From Phlebotomus papatasi (taxonomy: Eukaryota; Arthropoda; Insecta; Diptera; Psychodidae), in assembly GCF_024763615.1 (NCBI RefSeq), contig NC_077224.1, positions 87,430,712 through 87,494,711 on the forward strand: DNA of 64,000 nucleotides, given 5' to 3'. The translations under genes and the position numbers were made by a program. This document shows, in pieces, positions 58,454-64,000 of this stretch; within the stretch, counting starts at the first letter, position 1, and every line of letters starts with the position of its first letter. A model generated the notes under the pieces. The model searched no databases. It had not been told where the DNA came from and saw only the letters and a program-made list of their open reading frames with translations.

Positions 58454-58701
58454 CGGTCAAAATCCCGAAAGCCAAAATCCCGAAAGACAAAATCCCGAAT
58501 TCTTAAAAGTGTTATAGCTACTCACACGATTGTACCCGCGCTTGCTGGAGGCAAAGGGAAATCTTCTGTGTCTTGGGAAATTATTCTAAACATTTTCCTT
58601 CATATAATTTCATTCCTATCAGAATTTTGAACATTCGGGATTTTGGCGTTCGGGATTTTGGCTTTCCTGATTTTAGCTTTCGGGATTTTGGCTGCCACCG
58701 G
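58454..58701. mobile_element. AAAATCCCGA-family element, unexpanded copy
   Basis: CGGTCAAAATCCCGAAAGCC at left; TTCGGGATTTTGGCTGCCAC then CG at right, inverted. Three to five repeat units sit in each arm around a unique core (GCGCTTGCTGGAGGCAAAGG). Length 248 bp. Confidence 0.75.
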
Positions 58702-58790
58702 AAATTTCAATGTATTAAAAATATTGCATTTCAAACTTAGGTCTTCGGTGCTTATTTGCAACTATTCCGAAATTTCGTACACTTACAGTA

Positions 58791-59127
58791 AGTCTATCCT
58801 ACTCTTTCGTACTTAAAATTTGATTGAACTAAATTTAATTTTGTGTGATGTATAAAAGAAGAAGAAGAGTGTAAAAGCATAGGATAGGCATACGTAAAGT
58901 ATTCAATAAGGAAAGGGATGTGAATTTTGATCTTAATTAATTTTCCTGATCTAAAATATGCACCGGAGCCATTATGAACCTGTTTAAATCGATATTCAAT
59001 CGCTATGGACACAGAAATTTTGAGAAAAATATACTTCACGGAGAGCTCTATGTCGCAAGTTTGAGCATTCCGTAAATCAGATTCAGATTTGGAATATTTC
59101 ATGAAATCAAAATTCATATCACTGTAT
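58791..59127. other. Noncoding, no supported gene
   Basis: A 107-codon minus frame (59117-58794) has no recognisable feature. Confidence 0.4.
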
Positions 59128-59320
59128 TTCTCAAAAGTTTTGCATAAATCTGTCCTATAGTCTATAATTGGCTGAAGGACTGGCGTGATACGTATAGAAA
59201 AGGGACTCTCCGGTTATATCCAGTGGGTTTGAAGTCACCTCACAAAAAAAGTACTTCCTTAGTCTTGCCCAGAATTTTCGATCCTGGAAATCACCAGAGA
59301 GTCCCCTTTCTATCTGTCCT
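59128..59320. repeat. Partial foldback related to the next element
   Basis: AGAAAAGGGACTCTCCGGTT pairs with AGAGAGTCCCCTTTCT. Inside, GTGGGTTTGAAGTCACCTCA and AGTCTTGCCCAGAATTTTCG are a third, diverged copy of the arm at 59410. Confidence 0.5.
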
Positions 59321-59392
59321 AGTCTTTCGCACTCCAAATTGGAATGAACGAAATTGAATTTATTGGATGTTTTGGACTGGCGTGGTTAATGT

Positions 59393-59908
59393 ATGATTGA
59401 AGATTTTCTGGTGATCGCCTGTGGGAATGAAGTCACCTCAAGATTAAAAACACTTTTTTAATCTTCCCTAGAGCTTTCGGTCAAAATATGGACCTTCTTC
59501 AGTGGCTATAAGGATATTTTTTATTCATTTTAAAAGTTATTCTTCTACAAGGTCGTTTTTTCATTAGACATTTTCAAATGTTCTCACTCGACTAAACTAT
59601 ATTTCTTGATTTCTTGAGGATCGTTTGTCTTATTCACAATAATGTAATTCATAACTATCAGGAACTATCAATTGGGACGGTTTTTCAAATATTTTCTCTA
59701 AACTGTGTGATCTAATTTTTAATTTTAGATACAGAGACTCTTTTTCCTTGTACAAGAATAATTTTTAAAATGAATAAAAAATACCCTTATAGCCAATGAA
59801 GAAGGTCCATATAAGGACCGAAAGCTCTGGGGAAGAATAAGAAAAGTGAATTTAATCTTGAGGTGATTTTATTCCCACTGGCGATCACCGTTAAATCTTC
59901 AATCAAAA
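59393..59908. mobile_element. Foldback with about 135-bp arms
   Basis: ATGATTGAAG...GGTGATCGCCTGTGGGAATG is mirrored at the right end. The arms share AGTCACCTCAAGATTAAA-like, AGAGCTTTCGGTC, GGACCTTCTTCA and TTTTTTATTCATTTTAAAA blocks. About 515 bp, noncoding. Confidence 0.8.
59473..59502 (-). other. Hammerhead-like motif variant (CTGAAGAA-stem-GAAAGC)
   Basis: On the minus strand CTGAAGA, A, GGTC, an 8-base loop, GACC, GAAAGC. The other arm (59795-59825, plus) has the same with the first C changed to A. Its role is unknown. Confidence 0.3.
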
Positions 59909-61079
59909 ATTGAATTTGTTGTGACTTTCAAAAGAAGAAGAAGAACACCAAAAAGAGGAATAGACATACGCAAAGCGTATGAGAAAAAAATATAAATTGT
60001 GATTTCATGAACTTTTCCAGATCTTAAAGGTGTACTAGAGCAATTAACACACTATTTTGAATTTTCACTGACCAATTTTACTATTCTTAAATAATTTTTC
60101 CATCCAATGAACATTTTTATTATATTTCTGCATAGTAGATTATCCATGATCCTTCTGAATGCACTTGCTTTTCTATGACTTAAAGTCTCTCAAATTTATG
60201 TTGCTCTTGAAAATGATATAGCTTTTATTTTTCATCAGTAATCCAATTGCCTCATTTTGCAAGTCATTTAGAACTTCTTTAGCAATCTTCTCAACACCTA
60301 ATTCTTGCAATTTCTACTAATTTTCCGCTTACCCTATTTATTGCGAAAATGCAACTTTCACGAGGTGAATTTTCCTCTAATGAATGCAGAATAAATTGTG
60401 CTTTGCACTATCACTCGTATGATCTTTGCCTTTTAGTTTTCAGTTTTCAAGAGAAAATCTAGAACTTCCACAAAGAACTTTCCATTCGATCCAAATTACA
60501 TATTGATGGAGATAAATTGAAGACATTTTACTCAAACTCTTTAATTACGTTAGGAAAATCGTGTAGAGAATTCCATGTAGCGCAATTTGGATAAGCTTTC
60601 TGGATGGGAGGAGGTGGACAATCTCAGGGAAGGATGGAGGAGTTTAAAGTCAAGAATCTCATCGTGAGATTTAGCAACATAAGAAGCATTTAGTGGTTGA
60701 TGCGATGCCGGATGTCACTAAAGGTGTTCTCCAAGAGACTGAGTCATCCAGCAAGACAAAAGTCTTCCCGTGAGACACGGAAATCTCTCCCTTGAGGCTT
60801 TAACTGATTAAAATTACCCTCTGCAAAGGTAAAATTAAATTATAAAAGATGTGGTCAATTAAGTAAGGAGGACTTCATGGGATTTTTCTTTCCTGAAAAT
60901 TTTTCATTCATCTTATTCAGATTTTTATTTAGGAGTTTCTATGAAAATTTCATTTAGAAATGCATTCCAGTGGGAGTTTCGTGAATTTGTCTAAGACTAT
61001 TCCTTCGTTAAATTTGCCATATTTCTTCTTTAGAGAAAGGCTTTTAGGCTTCGCACACACTCTGGCGTAGAATACTTCA
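59909..61079. other. Noncoding unique sequence
   Basis: AT-rich, no frame above 60 codons, no repeats recognised. Confidence 0.5.
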
Positions 61080-62055
61080 TATTTTTCGATTGCGTATACG
61101 ATTCAACCTGCGCTTGCTGAAGGCAAAGGAAGATTTCCTGCGTTTTGGGAAATTATTCGACACGTTATCCTCCGTGTAATTTCGTCCGTTTTAGAATATC
61201 GACCATTTTGGATTTTGGCATTTCGAAATTATAGTTCATTTGGTATTTCGGCGTATTCAGTATTGTGACCCACTTGGTATTTTAGCTTTTCCGCATTCTG
61301 GGCCATTCAGAATTTTAGCATTTCCGAATTTTGACCCATTCGGGATTTCGATCTATTCGAGATTTTGACTTTTCACGATTTCGGCTTTTTACAATTTTGG
61401 TTCATGCTGGATATTGATCAATCTGGAATTTTGGCTCTTCCGGGATATTAACTTTTTCGAATTTCGTTATTTCGGAATTTTGGTTCATTCACGATATCGA
61501 CCTATTTCGATTGACCGATTTTGGCCCATTCGAAATTTTGACCCATTCAGGATTTTAGCTCTTCCGGATTCCGGTTTATTCAGAATTTTGGCATTTCGAG
61601 ATTTTAGCCTATTCGGGATTTTGGTCCATTTAGGATTTTAGCTTTTTCGGATTCAGGTTCATCCAGAATTTTAGCTTTTCGGAATTTTGACCTATTTGGG
61701 ATTTCAACCTATTTAGAATTTTGCGTTTTCAAGATTTAGGCTTTTTAGAATATTGGCTCACTCGGGATTTGACTATACTGTTCAGGATTTTGACCTATTC
61801 CGGATTCATGATTTCGACCTATTCCGGATTTGGCTTTTCGGATTTTTGTCCCATTGGGGATTTTAGCTTATCTGGATTCTGGCTCATTCAGATTTTTGGA
61901 AATTCGGAATTTGGCTCTTTCGGCATTTAGATTTGTTTGGGATTTAGACCTATCGAGATTTTGGCTTTTCGGACTTCCAGCTTTTCGAAATTATGGCCCA
62001 TTCGAGATTTTTGACATTACTGTTCGGAATTTTAGCTTTTTTGGCTGTCATCGAT
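61080..62055 (+). repeat. AAAATCCCGA-family element expanded to a minisatellite
   Basis: The left part (ACCTGCGCTTGCTGAAGGCA, TTGGGAAATTATTCGA) matches the core of the 58.5-kb element. From 61195 a GGATTTTGGCTCTTCC-like unit of about 20 bp repeats some 40 times. The end GGCTGTCATCGATGAG corresponds to the element end GGCTGCCACCG. Open frames through it are repeat products. Confidence 0.8.
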
Positions 62056-63394
62056 GAGAACGAAAAATTCGAATGGACTACCTCTAAAGGCAGAGATGAA
62101 AATAGGTCCCTAGAATATTCATACTTTGACCTCCAAAAATTCGGCCTCGAAAATTTTTTCGGTCATATTGTAAACAAATTGTTCCTATAGACATGATCGT
62201 TGAACAGACAAAGGTACGGGGTGATCACAAAATCGCAAAATCTCAGTGTTCGGTGATGCCTTTTCCCTAATTATAGCTCATGCTTAGGAAAAGAAAATTC
62301 CCCGCGGAAGTAAAGGCAAATAAAGTGCTTGGATTCCCAAATAAAGAATATTTCACATGGGAAATATTCTGAAAATACCGAGAATTTTTTTTCTATATGA
62401 AAAATGCAACTTTTCTCTATTTGACAATATATTTCTTTTCCAGATTCAGGCTTTCCTAGTATGACAAAAAAAGCTCCCACCTCCCACGTGATTGTCATGG
62501 AGCAATAAACGTAACAAAATAAATTTATTGATCTGCTATGGATGACACGCCATTAACTTTATGGAATCACATGGATTTAATTGTACGATTCACGCAAGAA
62601 ATTTTCCTATTTACGCAATATTATTGCATACACACGCAGGAAAAGCCTCGTCCCCCTCCGAAAATGTTTTGTGTTTATGTAAAAGGAAATCAATATTGGA
62701 ATGGGGGGGGGGAGAGAATATCTATTTATATAGAGGGAAAATAATATTCCTCACACGACTTTCTGCTCTGCCAATAAAATTATTCCAACTTGGAAGTATT
62801 TTCTTTCTCGTGGAAGTTAAATACTTTTCTCAAATTTTGCACGTGGAAGCATTCGTGGTGTGGTGACATTAGGAATAGAAGAATTTCCATATAGAAAAGG
62901 TGGAAAAGTGGCGTGACTAACCCCTTTTTTTCATCAGTACGCTAATCTCTTTTTGAACGAATTTTCAGGGAATTCCAAATTTATTGCAAAAACTTTGCAT
63001 GAATACTCCATTATCTGGGATCGTTCTCTTTCTTCATCAGTGAATCGTCACAATTTCAATCCCTATCTCACGTTTTTCGTTTTTATCTTCCTCAGATGAT
63101 AGTAAAATGAATAAATTACCCATATAGGAACTATGGACTTGAGAAATTTTAATTACTAATTAGATGAAAGAGGAGAGCGTTTTTGTATGAGCCACGCCCA
63201 TAAGCTTTTTTGGCCACACCTTTCGAATAAAAAATGTAAAATGTAAAGTTATTTATAAAACTTGCTATAACTCTCTTCTAAATTATCAGTTTAATCAATT
63301 TCGTATAAGTACCACATTAGCCCTCGACAGAATTAATAATAATAAACCTAGAGCCCAAATAGACTCAGGCTGATCTAGAATATTGAGCTTGCGT
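62056..63394. other. Noncoding, no supported gene
   Basis: Unique AT-rich sequence with a G run at 62704-62712. Confidence 0.45.
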
Positions 63395-63830
63395 TTTGGG
63401 ATTACTCGAGAAAACGTTTTGGAGAGAATACCTTGCGGGCATTTCGTTTTTATACGAAAATACCATTGAGTCATTCCTAATAAAGAATTTAAAAGGTCAA
63501 AGGTTAAAAAGGCTCTAGTAAACGTATTTATCAACCGAAAGGGGTAATATTATATGGGCTAGCTAGAAAGGTCTTGGAATTCCTGACAAACTTGAGCCTA
63601 TTCCAAACGGTTATAAATCGGCAATGATCCGGTCCATAACCGAAAAGTAATTTTTATCAGAATATCACTTGTAATACCCCAAAGCTATTTTGGGAGATCT
63701 TTTGAGTAATCCAGTCGGTTCATTAAATCGGTTATGAATCGTAAACGGTAAATGTTTCGAAAGTACTTTTGAGGTATAAAGTCTAAGTCACGAGTTCTAG
63801 CATTCCGCAAAGCTTGGGTGCTTTTCTACC
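63395..63830 (+). repeat. R1-family repeat, well-preserved copy
   Basis: GGGATTACTCGAGAAAACGT, GGGCATTTCGTTTTTATACG, AAGGTCAAAGGTTAAAAAGG, AAGGTCTTGGAATTCCTGAC, GGTCCATAACCGAAAAGTAA and TAAGTCACGAGTTCTAGCAT give the whole R1 segment order. Confidence 0.6.
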
Positions 63831-64000
63831 TTTTTTTATTGTTCAGAAATTAGTAATCAAATGATTTTGAGAACCTTACCCACAAAAAGCAATTTTTGGA
63901 GAAGTCGGTACTTCTATAAATATAGCAACGGTCATATTTTTAAAGTTGGGAGTACTTTTTGTCAATTGAACGGAACCGAGGAGAACGTATTCGTGAGGAG

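Larger units (their letters stand above)
57122..58790 (+). mobile_element. Degenerate pogo-like DNA transposon with two nested insertions
   Basis: The left terminus is TAGGGTAA (57122-57129) continuing, after a 392-bp foldback, as GTGTGCCAAATTTCGGCC. The inverted right terminus is TACTGTAAGTGTACGAAATT. Inside are a psq-type transposase remnant (58016-58203) and an AAAATCCCGA element (58454-58701). Without insertions it would be about 1 kb, too short for a full transposase, so it is also internally deleted. The end matches the 430-bp MITE at 20871. Confidence 0.7.

Noticed and set aside
61414..62190. Four overlapping plus frames rich in Phe, Leu and Ile
   Set aside because: They are translations of the approximately 20-bp minisatellite unit in different frames.

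Overview
The window looks like AT-rich euchromatic DNA from an insect, most likely a nematoceran fly such as a sand fly or mosquito relative. That call is an inference from base composition, short-spaced splice and Kozak signals, and the density of small palindromic DNA transposons with TA target sites; no marker gene fixes the species. There are no operons, tRNAs, rRNAs or CRISPR arrays. I found one convincing cellular protein gene in 64 kb; nearly everything else is intergenic or intronic sequence laced with transposon remnants.

The gene lies on the minus strand between about 41150 and 37007. Exon 1 (40925-40838) encodes a start Met and signal peptide and ends at a good GTGAGT donor. A 3.4-kb intron follows, and exon 2 (37407-37058) encodes a complete ten-cysteine Ly6/uPAR three-finger domain with a C-terminal GPI-anchor signal. 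The splice phases match, the product is 145 residues, and an AATAAA lies 46 bases past the stop. The intron is itself filled with at least six foldback or MITE copies and a GC-richer block of unknown origin.

The repeat landscape has five layers. (1) At least ten palindromic elements (roughly 160-600 bp) share the terminus TAGGG(K)AAAGTG but have unrelated interiors. (2) A 255-bp family with ends TACACTGAGA has six copies, at 9.2, 34.7, 36.1, 43.7, 51.0 and 52.8 kb. (3) Transposase remnants are present: two pogo-like DNA-binding domains (35.2 and 58.0 kb) and a Tc1/mariner-type helix-turn-helix fragment (12.7 kb). (4) Two large degenerate minisatellites of an approximately 20-bp unit occur in opposite orientation (23.2-25.0 and 61.2-62.05 kb). 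The second has clearly expanded inside a small element whose unexpanded copies sit at 39.2 and 58.5 kb. (5) A dispersed repeat of several hundred bp, here called R1, recognisable by 'CGGTAAGAGAT' and 'ACCGATTCATAACCGAT' segments, has about ten copies.

Several insertions are nested and can be ordered: a foldback sits inside the terminal repeat of a pogo-like element at 57.1 kb, and a TACACTGAGA element sits inside a TAGGGGAAAGT palindrome at 52.8 kb. Short hammerhead-like motifs (CTGATGAA, stem, GAAAC) recur in the repeats at 13.4 and 43.4 kb, with related CTGAAGAA-stem-GAAAGC motifs at 59.5 and 59.8 kb. The blocks between these features show no gene I can support.
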